A DNA stretch of 13,528 nucleotides from Bacteroides sp. GTDB taxonomy: Bacteria; Bacteroidota; Bacteroidia; Bacteroidales; Bacteroidaceae. The notes beneath the pieces were generated by a model. It had not been told where the DNA came from and made no database searches. It worked only from the letters and a program-made list of their open reading frames with translations. Where the stretch lies: contig DXLO01000044.1 in NCBI GenBank assembly GCA_019414665.1, positions 1 through 13,528 on the forward strand. The letters run 5' to 3'. Numbering within the stretch: position 1 is the first letter of the stretch; the number at the start of each line of letters is the position of its first letter. Of the stretch, positions 1 through 8,670 are shown one piece after another. A program made the position numbers and the translations under genes.

Positions 1-1009
1 TGACAGCTTCTTTCTTGGTTGCTGCAATGTGGTCGCGTGTACACAGATTGTTGATGTCTGCCCAGTCGGTTACAATCATACCGTCCCAGTTCAAATCTTC
101 CTTCAGCCATTCGGTAAGCAATTCACGGTTAGCGTGGAAAGGTACACCATTGTCTACACCTGAGTTAACCATTACACTCAGTGCTCCCTGACGGATAGCT
201 GCAAGGAACGGGGCGAAGTGCTTTTCGCGCATATCACTACGTGAGATAGAAGAAGGTGTACGGTCCTTACCCGAAACAGGAACACCATATCCCATGTAAT
301 GTTTCATGCAGGCTGCCACATTATATTCGCCGATATGATTCGGATCACTTCCCTGAAAACCTCTGACAGAAGCCTTACCCATTTCTGCGTTTACGTAACA
401 GTCTTCACCGTAGTTCTCCCACATACGCGACCAGCGTGGATCACGTCCTAGGTCGACTACCGGAGCATAGGTCCAGGGGATGCAGCCGGCTTTAGTTTCA
501 TATGCAGAAATTGCTGCTGCCTTTTCTGTCAGTTCACGATTGAAAGCTGCTCCCATATTGATGCCTTGCGGGAACATGGTTCCATCGAGTGTATAGGTAG
601 TTCCGTGAATCTGGTCGACACCATAGATACAAGGTATGCCGATTTCTTTCATGGACAAATCCTGAATCTGTTTGATTGCTTCAGCCCATTTTTCCTTTTT
701 CTGTGCGACACTCAGCGGAACATTCAGCAATGAACCTACCTTATATTTACCAATTACAGTGTCGAGCATGGCAGGATTCAGTGTAAATCCGTTTTTCTTG
801 CTAGCTTCGAAGTCACTCACTACGTCGATGGTGATTTCACACATCTGGCCGATTTTTTCTTCGAGTGTCATTTTCTTCAGCCATTCCTGAATATGTGCCT
901 CGATAACCGGATCGGAGGGAATAGCCGGAGCCGGCTTTTGTCCTCCTACTGTCAGGCAGACACCAGTACATAACACAGATGCCAGTGCCAGTTTCTTGAA
1001 GTTTTTCAT
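1..1009 (-). CDS. GH3 beta-glucosidase-like glycoside hydrolase, N-terminal part only (cut by the window edge)
   Basis: The reading frame is open from ATG at 1009 to the left window edge and gives 336 residues. It begins with an export signal (lysines, then a hydrophobic stretch, residues about 4-22) with no clear lipobox. The mature part is the GH3 TIM barrel: MTLEEKIGQM (47-56), GVDQIHG (130-136), LGRDPRW (187-193), MKHY (235-238) and IVTDWADINN (312-321), where D315 is the expected nucleophile. These blocks resemble the Bacteroides beta-glucosidases found in xyloglucan loci (BoGH3B type), recalled from memory and not searched. The second domain, with the acid/base, lies outside the window. 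It follows the GH95 gene by 38 bases with no promoter-like element between, so it is probably the third gene of the leftward operon. Its leader is AT-rich without a Shine-Dalgarno sequence. The likely role is removal of glucose from oligosaccharide ends in the periplasm. Family is secure; substrate is inference. Confidence 0.93.
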   Translation of the reverse strand, partial: MKNFKKLALASVLCTGVCLTVGGQKPAPAIPSDPVIEAHIQEWLKKMTLEEKIGQMCEITIDVVSDFEASKKNGFTLNPAMLDTVIGKYKVGSLLNVPLSVAQKKEKWAEAIKQIQDLSMKEIGIPCIYGVDQIHGTTYTLDGTMFPQGINMGAAFNRELTEKAAAISAYETKAGCIPWTYAPVVDLGRDPRWSRMWENYGEDCYVNAEMGKASVRGFQGSDPNHIGEYNVAACMKHYMGYGVPVSGKDRTPSSISRSDMREKHFAPFLAAIRQGALSVMVNSGVDNGVPFHANRELLTEWLKEDLNWDGMIVTDWADINNLCTRDHIAATKKEAV

Positions 1010-1047
1010 GGTCAATTATTTTTTAGTTGTTATAGTTTGTTTATCAG

Positions 1048-4000
1048 TTATTCGAATATGAACGTAATACATTCTCCTTGTTTTATAGTGAACGGGATGA
1101 AAGAGTCTGTGCGACAGGCTGTATCGTTGAGGAGTACTTTTTTGACTCCTTTGGGCCATTTCATCTTCAGATTGTTCTGCCATCCTCCGGTGATGGTTGC
1201 CTGTACTGGCTTTCCATCTTTCCATACAAGATCGACTGTGGCGCCTCCTCTTACTTTTAGTCCGTAAAAACTTCCGTCTTTCCAGGAATCAGGCAGGGCG
1301 GGAAGCAGGTGGATGAAGCCATCCTGACTTTGCAACAGCATTTCGCTGGTACCTGAAGTCCCCCCCCAGTTGCCATCCATTTGAAAGGGTGGGTGTGAGC
1401 AAAAGAGATTAGGGAATGTTCCACTTCCGTGTTGTGTGGGGTTCTGAGCCGTATATGCCGGGTAAAGCAGGCTGCGGAACAGCTTATATGCGCGGTTGCC
1501 GTCGCCCAGTCGTGCCCAGAAGTTGATTTTCCATGCACGGCTCCATCCTGTACCTTCGTCCCCTCGTCGGTTTAAGGTTTTCCGGCAAGCTTCTGCCAGC
1601 TCGGGAGTTTTAAGAATCGAAATCTGATTTCCCGGATGCAGACCATACAGGTGAGATACATGACGATGATGAATATCCGTTTCTTCGTAATCTTCCAGCC
1701 ATTCCATCAGGTATCCTTTCTTGCTTATCTGGTGAGGTGGCAATAACCCGATGGCCTCTTGCAAAGCTTCAGCATAAGCAGTATCTGTATGCAGAATATG
1801 TGAAGCTTCTATCACGTTGGTGTAAAGTTCACGTACCAGTTGGATATCCATTGTTGGACCCATACATACACTGATAGGCGTACGGTCTTTTCCCGGTAGA
1901 TAAAAAGCATTTTCGGGTGAAGAAGTGGGAGCTGTAACGAGCCATCCGTGTTTGGGTTCGCGTACCATGGTAGAGTAGAAAAACTCTGAAGCTCCTTTCA
2001 TAATCGGGTAAATATCTGCCAGATAGTTCCGGTCGCCACTGAAAAGATAATGTTCCCACAAGTGTGCGCAAAGCCATGCTCCTCCGGTATTCGTTGCTCC
2101 CCATGACGGATGTTCTCCGGGAGCGGTATAGTTCCATACATTGGTCATCATGTGGAGTACCCAGCCTTTTGCTTGCGGACCGTAAAAGGCTTTTGCACTT
2201 TCTTCTCCGCTGGGGACCAAGCGTTTCACTAAGTCAACCAGTGGTAAATATAGTTCCGATAGATTAGCTTGTTCTACCGGCCAGTGGTTCATTTGTACAT
2301 TGATGTTCGTATGATAGTCGCCATTCCAGGGAGTTCCCGGCTCGTTAGCCCAAAGTCCTTGCAAGTTGGGAGGCAGGCTTCCCGGACGTGTACTGCTTAT
2401 CAGCAAATAACGTCCGTAATTATAGTAAAGAGCTGCCAGCGAAGGATCGTCCTGCTGCTGGAATCTTTCAATTCTCTGATCGGTAGTCAAATGTGAAACG
2501 ACTTCATTTTCGGGCAGACGGATTCCTGCACGGTTGAACAGAGCCTGGTAACTTAGGATTGCTTCCGATACAGTTTCGCAGAGATTGCTTTTCAATGCAT
2601 CGTTGAGTATTCGGTCTGCTTCCGTTTCATAAATTTCTCCTGCCAGAAAGGAGGTCTTTGCCGATACTACAATCCATGCTTCGTCCGCATTTTGTACAGT
2701 GATAGACTGTTCGTCAGTCGACTGGTTTGTCTGCCTGCCCTTGCATGTTATTCCGGCAATGGCAGCATAACGGACCTCCGCTTGCGAGGAACCACTGTCC
2801 AGACTGCCGTACAGTTCCAGTTTTCCTTCAGCCAGTTTGCGTACGCTTCCTCTTTCCGGACGGCTCAAATTCATTTTGAAATTGATGGAACCAGGAACGT
2901 TTGCTTTCAGGTGTATCAGCATGACATCTTTATCACGTGAAACGACGTATTCGCGCACATAATTTACATTCCCGCGGGAGAAAGTTGTGTATGCGATTCC
3001 CTTACTTAAATCCAGCCAGCGGTGGTAATCAGCAGGAACATCCTTTTCATGTACTCCGTACTGATGCTCCAAAAATAAATCGCCCAACATCTGAAAGGCT
3101 CCATACGTTCCTCCTTTTTCCGGTTTCTTAGGAACAAAGCTGGTATACATCAGTTCTTGTGCTTCTTTGTTCTTTCCTTTGAACAATAGCCGACGTATTT
3201 CGGGCAGGCTTTTGGAAGCGTCGGGATTCAGATAATTGGCTTCCGACCCACTCCACATGCTGATTTCATTCAGAACAATATGCTCTTTGCCGATTCCTCC
3301 GTCGGGCATCATACCCAGTCTGCCGTTGCCTAACGGAAGAGTTTCCTCCCACTGTGCAGCAGGTTCGTCGTACCACAATGTCTGGTCACTGCATCCTGGA
3401 GTTGGATGAGGTTCTTCTCCGGTAATACATTTATACAATGTTTCAGCAATAATAGCAGCTCCGTACTTGTCGGGATGCACTCCGTCGACGTAGAGTTGTG
3501 GGTAATAAGGAAGCATTGCTGTATGGAGGTCGATCACGGGTAAGCTTCTTTCGGCTGCAACTTCCCGAATATATGGAATGATTCCGTTTACAATGATACT
3601 GTCGTTGATGCCCCATTCTTTACGGTTAGAAGGAATAGGCAGACAAAGGTAGATGCGAGGATGTGATGCAAGTGCCTGGAATTTATCGATCAACAGGTTC
3701 AGATCGTCCTTGAATGTTGCATGATGCTGCCAGTTCTGCGGCTTGGAATCATTGGTTCCGAGTTTGATGGTTACGATATTGGGCAGAAAATCCAGCGCTT
3801 CCTGAAAACGTGTGGTTTTCATATAAGGCAGATCTCCTTTCAGGCTCAATGTATGAGCAGTCACGCCAAAGTTGCCTACTTCGTAATTGTTTCCCAGTAA
3901 TTTCTGAAGGGCAGCCGGATAACTTTCTTCCGAAGGATTCTTCAACAGAAACCCTTCGGTAATGCTGTTACCTACACAAGCTATCTTGATTCTCTTTTCC

Positions 4001-4068
4001 GTTTGTGCCTGTATGGCAAGAGGAAGAATCAGGAATATTCCTAATATATACAGGTATAGTTTTCTCAT
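1048..4068 (-). CDS. SGNH esterase fused to GH95 alpha-L-fucosidase/alpha-L-galactosidase
   Basis: This is a 1006-residue exported bifunctional protein. The signal peptide is residues 1-22 (cleavage near AIQA-Q). Residues about 25-215 form an SGNH hydrolase: GNSIT (S35 nucleophile), GNFG (65-68), GTND (104-107) and DGVHPD (D195, H198). After a short linker, residues about 228-1006 are a complete GH95. The catalytic landmarks known from Bifidobacterium AfcA are present: NGDYHTNIN (N588, N590), TSSPEN (E719, proposed acid) and QMDGNWGG (D898). GH95 enzymes are inverting and release terminal alpha-1,2-L-fucose; some prefer alpha-L-galactose, and the sequence alone does not decide this. The likely esterase role is removal of acetyl groups near the fucosylated sugar (inference). 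The start has a good ribosome site and lies 2 bases after the GH43 stop, so the two are probably translationally coupled. Confidence 0.95.
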   Translation of the reverse strand: MRKLYLYILGIFLILPLAIQAQTEKRIKIACVGNSITEGFLLKNPSEESYPAALQKLLGNNYEVGNFGVTAHTLSLKGDLPYMKTTRFQEALDFLPNIVTIKLGTNDSKPQNWQHHATFKDDLNLLIDKFQALASHPRIYLCLPIPSNRKEWGINDSIIVNGIIPYIREVAAERSLPVIDLHTAMLPYYPQLYVDGVHPDKYGAAIIAETLYKCITGEEPHPTPGCSDQTLWYDEPAAQWEETLPLGNGRLGMMPDGGIGKEHIVLNEISMWSGSEANYLNPDASKSLPEIRRLLFKGKNKEAQELMYTSFVPKKPEKGGTYGAFQMLGDLFLEHQYGVHEKDVPADYHRWLDLSKGIAYTTFSRGNVNYVREYVVSRDKDVMLIHLKANVPGSINFKMNLSRPERGSVRKLAEGKLELYGSLDSGSSQAEVRYAAIAGITCKGRQTNQSTDEQSITVQNADEAWIVVSAKTSFLAGEIYETEADRILNDALKSNLCETVSEAILSYQALFNRAGIRLPENEVVSHLTTDQRIERFQQQDDPSLAALYYNYGRYLLISSTRPGSLPPNLQGLWANEPGTPWNGDYHTNINVQMNHWPVEQANLSELYLPLVDLVKRLVPSGEESAKAFYGPQAKGWVLHMMTNVWNYTAPGEHPSWGATNTGGAWLCAHLWEHYLFSGDRNYLADIYPIMKGASEFFYSTMVREPKHGWLVTAPTSSPENAFYLPGKDRTPISVCMGPTMDIQLVRELYTNVIEASHILHTDTAYAEALQEAIGLLPPHQISKKGYLMEWLEDYEETDIHHRHVSHLYGLHPGNQISILKTPELAEACRKTLNRRGDEGTGWSRAWKINFWARLGDGNRAYKLFRSLLYPAYTAQNPTQHGSGTFPNLFCSHPPFQMDGNWGGTSGTSEMLLQSQDGFIHLLPALPDSWKDGSFYGLKVRGGATVDLVWKDGKPVQATITGGWQNNLKMKWPKGVKKVLLNDTACRTDSFIPFTIKQGECITFIFE

Positions 4069-4070
4069 GT

Positions 4071-5633
4071 TTATTCTCCTTTATATTTCATGTATCGGAA
4101 GTCGGCATACGCTTTCGATTGTGTGGAAGCAGATACACTATATAGTCCGAGTACGACTCCGGTAAATCCTCCAGCTGTTTCACTGCTGAGGTAACGGGTA
4201 TTCATTTTTCCCAGCTCATGATAAATACCGTTTTCTGTATAGCCGAAGTAATAGAAGTTTATGTCCGATTTAATATTCAGTTCTATGTTTCCTTTACTGT
4301 TTAGTGGCATCTCCTTTTCGATATGTTCCAATTCTCCCAGTTTGTAGCGAAGGACAACCGAACGGCTTTTATCCTTGTTCTGACGGACGAACAAATCGTA
4401 GTGTGAGTGGTATTCCATATATACACTGATACCAGCTTCATCATTTGCTTGTGCATCTTTTAATTCTAAAGAAATAGCGGCTTCCATATTGAAGTGCTCT
4501 TGCCGGATAGCAACAAAAGTCGGGCTCTTTTGCTCATTCAAAGAAACCGGAGTTGCTTTCAGACGGAGATTTCCGTTCTTGAATTCATAGTTCTGCATAT
4601 TGGGATTTTGCAGGTACATCCATTCGGGGGATAATTGTTTGTTCTCGAAAGTGATGGTTTCGGGTTTTTGCTTTACTGTCTGAAGTGGAAGGGTAGGAAC
4701 ATTCATGTCCAGCTGGATTGTACCATTTCCGTTTACGACGGGCCATGCATCTTTGTCCCAGCGTACGGGAGCCAGATAAGTTTCACGTCCCAGGGTATGA
4801 TGGAATCCCGGCATAATACGGTAAGCAAGACAAACCATCCACCATGAACCGTCTGTACCTTCTACCAGATCGGCATGACCTGTACCCTGGATAGGGTTAG
4901 TTTCTCCAGCCTGACAAGCATGAGTCAGAATCGGATTTGCCGGATTTCCTACGTACGGTCCGTCAATGTAACGGCTGCGTGCGATGGTGATGCTATGTGC
5001 TACTTCTGTTCCTCCTTCTGAAATGAGCAGGTAATACCAGCCGTCTTTCTTATAAATATGTGGTCCTTCCGGATAACGTCCTCCGGTTCCGTTCCATATC
5101 TTTTTGGAAGGTGTGAGCTGCTTTCCGGTCATCGGATCTATTTCGCACAGATTGATGTAACCGTCCGGATTGCTTACCATGTAGCATTTACCGTTTTCGA
5201 AATACAAGGAAGGGTCGATTCCTCCTTGTTCCAGCCATACGGGTTCCGACCATTCTCCTTTGGGATCGGTTGTGTGAACCAGAAAATTACCTTTGCCTGA
5301 TACATTGGTTGTAATCATGTAGAATACTCCTTCGTGATAACGTATGGTAGGAGCAAAGATACCGCTTCCTCCATTGGCTCCTTTCAGGTTAAGTTGTGAT
5401 TCCCGTGTCAGGCAATTGCCTATCTGCTCCCAGTTTACCAAATCTTTACTATGGAAGAGAGGTACTCCCGGAAAATATTGAAAACTGCTGTTTACCAGAT
5501 AATAGTCATCGCCAGCTTTACATACGCTAGGGTCGGGATGAAATCCGGGAATTACCGGGTTTTTATAACCCTGAGCAAATGTTTCGCATAGAGAACAAGC
5601 TAAGGCGCAAAGTAAGATACCAATGTTTCGCAT
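4071..5633 (-). CDS. GH43 (subfamily 12-like) alpha-L-arabinofuranosidase or beta-xylosidase
   Basis: A 520-residue exported enzyme. The signal peptide ends near residue 20 (ETFA-QGYKNP). The five-bladed beta-propeller covers about residues 23-310, with the three GH43 acidic residues in typical context: FHPDPS (D34, base), GGIDPS (D140, pKa modulator) and YPEGPH (E189, acid). Residues about 325-520 form the C-terminal beta-sandwich common in long GH43 proteins. The opening NPVIPGFHPDPS...NSSFQYFPGVP resembles subfamily 12, whose members include arabinofuranosidases and xylosidases (subfamily assigned from memory). It is the first gene of the leftward operon, with a promoter-like element at 5682-5689. 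With GH127 in the same window, an arabinofuranosidase role is attractive: GH127 would expose the alpha-linked arabinose that this enzyme removes. The family is secure; substrate is inference. Confidence 0.94.
   Translation of the reverse strand: MRNIGILLCALACSLCETFAQGYKNPVIPGFHPDPSVCKAGDDYYLVNSSFQYFPGVPLFHSKDLVNWEQIGNCLTRESQLNLKGANGGSGIFAPTIRYHEGVFYMITTNVSGKGNFLVHTTDPKGEWSEPVWLEQGGIDPSLYFENGKCYMVSNPDGYINLCEIDPMTGKQLTPSKKIWNGTGGRYPEGPHIYKKDGWYYLLISEGGTEVAHSITIARSRYIDGPYVGNPANPILTHACQAGETNPIQGTGHADLVEGTDGSWWMVCLAYRIMPGFHHTLGRETYLAPVRWDKDAWPVVNGNGTIQLDMNVPTLPLQTVKQKPETITFENKQLSPEWMYLQNPNMQNYEFKNGNLRLKATPVSLNEQKSPTFVAIRQEHFNMEAAISLELKDAQANDEAGISVYMEYHSHYDLFVRQNKDKSRSVVLRYKLGELEHIEKEMPLNSKGNIELNIKSDINFYYFGYTENGIYHELGKMNTRYLSSETAGGFTGVVLGLYSVSASTQSKAYADFRYMKYKGE
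4076..4082 (-). promoter_or_regulatory. Shine-Dalgarno site for the SGNH-GH95 gene, inside the end of GH43
   Basis: Read on the minus strand this is AAAGGAG, 7 bases before the ATG at 4068. It overlaps the last codons of the GH43 gene, whose stop is 2 bases before that ATG. A strong site is unusual here, because the first genes of the transcription units in this window lack one. It supports translational coupling and fixes the GH95 start. Confidence 0.8.
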
Positions 5634-5681
5634 AATTCATTAAAGTTAAAAAGTTACTAAGTCTTTACCTGACTTCGATTA

Positions 5682-5689
5682 CAAAGATA
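5682..5689 (-). promoter_or_regulatory. Putative Bacteroides -7 promoter element for the GH43-GH95-GH3 operon
   Basis: The minus strand reads TATCTTTG, a full match to the Bacteroides consensus TAnnTTTG. It lies 48 bases upstream of the GH43 ATG, which would give a leader of roughly 40 bases. No convincing -33 TTTG is seen at the usual distance, as is common for promoters that need an activator. Such an activator could bind the repeats at 5719-5769. Confidence 0.6.
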
Positions 5690-5718
5690 CATGATTTTGA
5701 TTTTCTGTATCCGTTCTT

Positions 5719-5769
5719 TTGTTTCCTGTCACGAGCTAAAATGTTTCCAATAGGGTATTCAAATGTTTC
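5719..5769. promoter_or_regulatory. Candidate operator: 7-bp direct repeats at exact 22-bp spacing
   Basis: The plus strand has TTGTTTC at 5719, ATGTTTC at 5741 and ATGTTTC at 5763, each 22 bases apart, or about two helical turns. GGGTAT lies at 5753-5758 between the last two. The same arrangement occurs at 11093-11121 in the other divergent promoter region of this window. Direct repeats about 21-22 bases apart are typical of AraC-type DNA-binding proteins, which include the output domains of Bacteroides hybrid two-component sensors. Binding by such a regulator is inference. A weaker copy (TTGATTT at 5697) also falls on the 22-bp register but could be chance in AT-rich DNA. Confidence 0.6.
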
Positions 5770-5820
5770 AAACCTGTTTATTTCCCTGTTCTTTTATGAT
5801 TTAACGTACATAGAAAACAT

Positions 5821-5828
5821 TATTTTTG
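5821..5828 (+). promoter_or_regulatory. Putative Bacteroides -7 promoter element for the SGNH-GH2 operon
   Basis: TATTTTTG matches TAnnTTTG and lies 48 bases upstream of the SGNH ATG at 5877. The only -33-like sequence is TTTA at 5800-5803, with a 17-base spacer that is shorter than usual, so the -33 box is weak or absent. The gap between the operator candidate (ends 5769) and this element is nearly the same as the gap on the other side to 5689. Confidence 0.55.
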
Positions 5829-5876
5829 TTGAATAAAGTAGGTATCTAATAATAAAATCTATAATCTTATTTTACT

Positions 5877-6632
5877 ATGAAATTTTTTGTCTGGTTATTT
5901 TTTCTGTTAATTGGCGGGGTTAATGTTTGGGCCGCAGGACCTAAAATATTGTTTATCGGTGATTCCATTACTGATGGTAACTGGGGAAATAGTGATGGAA
6001 GTGCCCAACCTTCTTCTGTCCGCAATCATTGGGATATGAATCATATCTATGGAAGTGGGTACATGTATCTGTGTGCTTCTTACTATCAAAGTAATTATCC
6101 TGAGCAAGAATATCAGTTCTTCAACCGGGGTATCAGCGGAAATACATTGAACGATTTGAAGAACCGGTGGAAGGAAGATGCTCTTGCGATACATGCTGAT
6201 GTAGTTTCTGTCTTGATAGGAACGAACGATGTGAATGAATATTTAGGTAAAAAAGACAGTGAAGCTTTCGATTTTGTTTCGTGGGAACAGACTTATCGGA
6301 GTTTGCTGGATAGTCTGCGTCAGGATAATCCGCAGGTGAAGATTGTATTGGGTGAGCCATTTACAGCTTGTACGGGAAATATGAAAAAGACTGAAGATTT
6401 TGCTTTACGTGATAGTCTGATACAGCGTCTGGGAAAAATAACCTTACAGATAGCAGCCGATTATGGAGCTGTATTCATCCCATATGCTTCGATGTTTCAC
6501 CGTTTGCTGGAAGAAAACCCGGAATTGCCGGATACTTATTGGATTTGGGACGGAATTCATCCGACACCTGCCGGACATAAGCGGATGGCAGACTTGTGGA
6601 TAGAACAAATAGAAAAATATCATATATTGTAA
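5877..6632 (+). CDS. Exported SGNH/GDSL hydrolase, probable carbohydrate esterase
   Basis: A 251-residue protein with a signal peptide (residues 1-20, cleavage near VWAA-GP) and a single SGNH domain. The blocks are in order: GDSITDG (S30 nucleophile), NRGISGNT (G88), GTND (115-118, N117) and WDGIHPT (D225, H228). An insert after block I (about residues 35-60, rich in Gly, Ser and Asn) sets it apart from the esterase domain fused to GH95, so the two are not simple copies. Family members remove acetyl or other acyl groups from polysaccharides, and an acetylesterase acting on plant glycan oligosaccharides in the periplasm is the likely role (inference). It is the first gene of a rightward pair with GH2, 17 bases apart. 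The start is chosen because it opens directly into the signal peptide; there is no Shine-Dalgarno sequence before it. Confidence 0.9.
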   Translation: MKFFVWLFFLLIGGVNVWAAGPKILFIGDSITDGNWGNSDGSAQPSSVRNHWDMNHIYGSGYMYLCASYYQSNYPEQEYQFFNRGISGNTLNDLKNRWKEDALAIHADVVSVLIGTNDVNEYLGKKDSEAFDFVSWEQTYRSLLDSLRQDNPQVKIVLGEPFTACTGNMKKTEDFALRDSLIQRLGKITLQIAADYGAVFIPYASMFHRLLEENPELPDTYWIWDGIHPTPAGHKRMADLWIEQIEKYHIL

Positions 6633-6633
6633 T

Positions 6634-6641
6634 AAAGGAGG
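6634..6641 (+). promoter_or_regulatory. Shine-Dalgarno site that fixes the GH2 start
   Basis: AAAGGAGG lies 8 bases before ATG 6650, just after the SGNH stop. It excludes the longer reading with ATG at 6596, which would overlap the SGNH gene, has no such site, and would put 18 charged residues ahead of the signal peptide. Confidence 0.85.
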
Positions 6642-6649
6642 ATAAACAG

Positions 6650-8653
6650 ATGGGCAGATGGAATATCAGGTGGAGCATATTGCTTGTTTTATGGTGTGTT
6701 ACGGGGGTGAAGCTGGCTGCAATGAAAGTTGAGTCATTAGATAGGGGATGGTTTTTTAATCGCGGGTATGAATCTCAGGCTGCGGATAAGGTAACGGTTG
6801 ATCTTCCGCATACGTGGAATGCTGCTGATGCGATGTTTGGTAATGTGAATTATTATCGGGGAATGTCAACTTATTCACGTTTTATCGTTGTACCTTCATC
6901 GGAGAACTTTAAGCGTGTTTTCTTGCGCGTAAAGGCTGCACAGACTGTAGCTGATGTGTATTTGGATAATCATTTTGTAGCTCAGCATAAAGGTGGATAT
7001 ACCTCTTTTACCGTAGAGCTGACTCATCTGATTCGGAGAGGGGAAAAGCAGAAACTGGATATCAGGGTGAGTAACGCTCAAACTATGGAAATAGCTCCGA
7101 TATGCGGCGATTTTAATATATGGGGTGGGCTGAATCGTGGCGTGGAGCTTTTGTATACGGATGATGCTTGTATTGATCCGACATTTTATGGCTCATTTGG
7201 AGTTTTCTTTACTCAATATAATGTCTCAGAAAAGTATGCCGGACTGGAAATGAAAGCATTGCTATCGGGAACTGAAATGGCATTGAATGATTGCTCTATT
7301 GAGTTTTCTTTGTTGGATGCGAAACATAAAGTTGTTTGGTGTAAGGAAACAAGTGTGTCTGGTAAGGAAGCCCTGGTGAAGATGGAACTTAATAACCCGC
7401 ATTTATGGGATGGAGTTAATGATCCATATTTATATACCGGAGTTGTCGTTCTGAAAAGAGGTGGTAAAGAGATTGATCGTCGGGAAGAACATGTTGGCTT
7501 CCGGTTTTATTCAGCAGATCCGGATAAAGGCTTTTTCTTAAATGGTAAGCCCTATTCGATACATGGAGTCAATTATCATGAGGACCGTGCAGAAAGAGCA
7601 TCGGCTTTTCGTCCTGAAGATTTTGAATCGGATTTGAACTTGATACAGGAAATGGGATGTACTGCTGTTCGACTGGCGCATTATCCGCATGCACAACAGT
7701 TGCATAATTTGATGGATAGGAGAGGACTGATTGCTTGGGCTGAAATTCCTTTTGTAAATGTATTTGTCAGCCATCCTCTGTATAGAGAAAATTTAAAGCA
7801 ACAATTAGTGGAACTGATTTGTCAGTATTATAATCATCCTTGTATTTTGACATGGGGACTTTTTAATGAAATCAACCCGGGATGGCTGGAAAATCCAAAC
7901 CCTATGGCAGAAGAACTGAACAAGTTGGCTAAGAAATGGGATATATCACGACCGACAACGGGGGCAAGTAACCAGGAAGATCCTTTGAACGGAATACCTG
8001 ACTTGATTGCATTCAACCGTTATTTCGGATGGTATGGGGACGATTGTAAAGAGATGGGTGAGTGGATCGATAAGGAGCATCGGGCATATCCTCAGCGATG
8101 TATGGGCATAAGTGAATACGGTGCTGGTGCGGATGTGTTTCAACAGGCGGATTCCTTGATTCATCCAGAGCCGTGGGGACAATGGCATCCAGAAAACTGG
8201 CAGACTTATTACCATATAGAAAACTGGAAACAGCTTGCTTCACGTCCGTTTTTGTGGTGTAAATTTGTTTGGTGTATGTTTGATTTCTCGGCGGCCGGTC
8301 GAAAAGAAGGTACGACTTTTGGCCGAAACGATAAGGGATTGGTGACATACGATCGGAGGATTAAGAAAGATGCTTTTTATTTTTATAAAGCAAATTGGAA
8401 CAAGAAAGAAAAAGTGCTGTATATCGCATCGAAGCGTTGTCAGAATAGGTCGAATTCATCGGTGGACATTCAGGTGTTTAGTAATTGTGGTGATGCAGAG
8501 TTATTTGTGAATGGAAAAAGTATGGGAAAATGTACGCCTGATGAGGTCTGTGTGGCTACATGGAACAATGTTCCTTTACAGTCGGGAGAGAATCAGGTAA
8601 CAGTATGTGCATCGGGGCTTTCTGATAATTGTGTGTGGTATAACAATGACTGA
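6650..8653 (+). CDS. GH2 glycoside hydrolase, probable beta-galactosidase
   Basis: Read from ATG 6650 the protein has 667 residues, starting with a signal peptide (hydrophobic core about residues 8-24). The order is typical of GH2: a jelly-roll domain (about 28-170, with DLPHTWN and IWGGLNRGVEL), an Ig-like domain (about 180-285) and a TIM barrel (about 290-580). GLFNEINPG holds the acid/base E407 and GISEYGAG the nucleophile E489, the two glutamates of this retaining family. A short C-terminal beta domain follows (AELFVNGKSMGK near 616-627), as in many Bacteroides beta-galactosidases. GH2 also contains beta-glucuronidases and alpha-L-arabinopyranosidases, so the substrate is not fixed. In this setting, removal of galactose from a side chain after GH95 and esterase action would make sense (inference). 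It is the second gene of the SGNH-GH2 operon, convergent with the downstream GH3. Confidence 0.92.
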   Translation: MGRWNIRWSILLVLWCVTGVKLAAMKVESLDRGWFFNRGYESQAADKVTVDLPHTWNAADAMFGNVNYYRGMSTYSRFIVVPSSENFKRVFLRVKAAQTVADVYLDNHFVAQHKGGYTSFTVELTHLIRRGEKQKLDIRVSNAQTMEIAPICGDFNIWGGLNRGVELLYTDDACIDPTFYGSFGVFFTQYNVSEKYAGLEMKALLSGTEMALNDCSIEFSLLDAKHKVVWCKETSVSGKEALVKMELNNPHLWDGVNDPYLYTGVVVLKRGGKEIDRREEHVGFRFYSADPDKGFFLNGKPYSIHGVNYHEDRAERASAFRPEDFESDLNLIQEMGCTAVRLAHYPHAQQLHNLMDRRGLIAWAEIPFVNVFVSHPLYRENLKQQLVELICQYYNHPCILTWGLFNEINPGWLENPNPMAEELNKLAKKWDISRPTTGASNQEDPLNGIPDLIAFNRYFGWYGDDCKEMGEWIDKEHRAYPQRCMGISEYGAGADVFQQADSLIHPEPWGQWHPENWQTYYHIENWKQLASRPFLWCKFVWCMFDFSAAGRKEGTTFGRNDKGLVTYDRRIKKDAFYFYKANWNKKEKVLYIASKRCQNRSNSSVDIQVFSNCGDAELFVNGKSMGKCTPDEVCVATWNNVPLQSGENQVTVCASGLSDNCVWYNND

Positions 8654-8670
8654 ATTGAATATCTAAATAA

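Noticed and set aside
1257..2137. Antisense and out-of-frame ORFs of 60-102 codons within the GH95 gene
   Set aside because: They overlap a gene with complete catalytic motifs, have no ribosome sites or recognisable domains, and their lengths are expected by chance opposite a long ORF.
6596..6649. Longer GH2 start at ATG 6596 overlapping the SGNH gene
   Set aside because: The strong Shine-Dalgarno at 6634-6641 and the position of the signal peptide both favour ATG 6650.
8013..8348. 111-codon minus-strand ORF inside GH2
   Set aside because: It lies entirely within the GH2 barrel coding sequence, which includes the nucleophile glutamate; no start signal or domain supports it.
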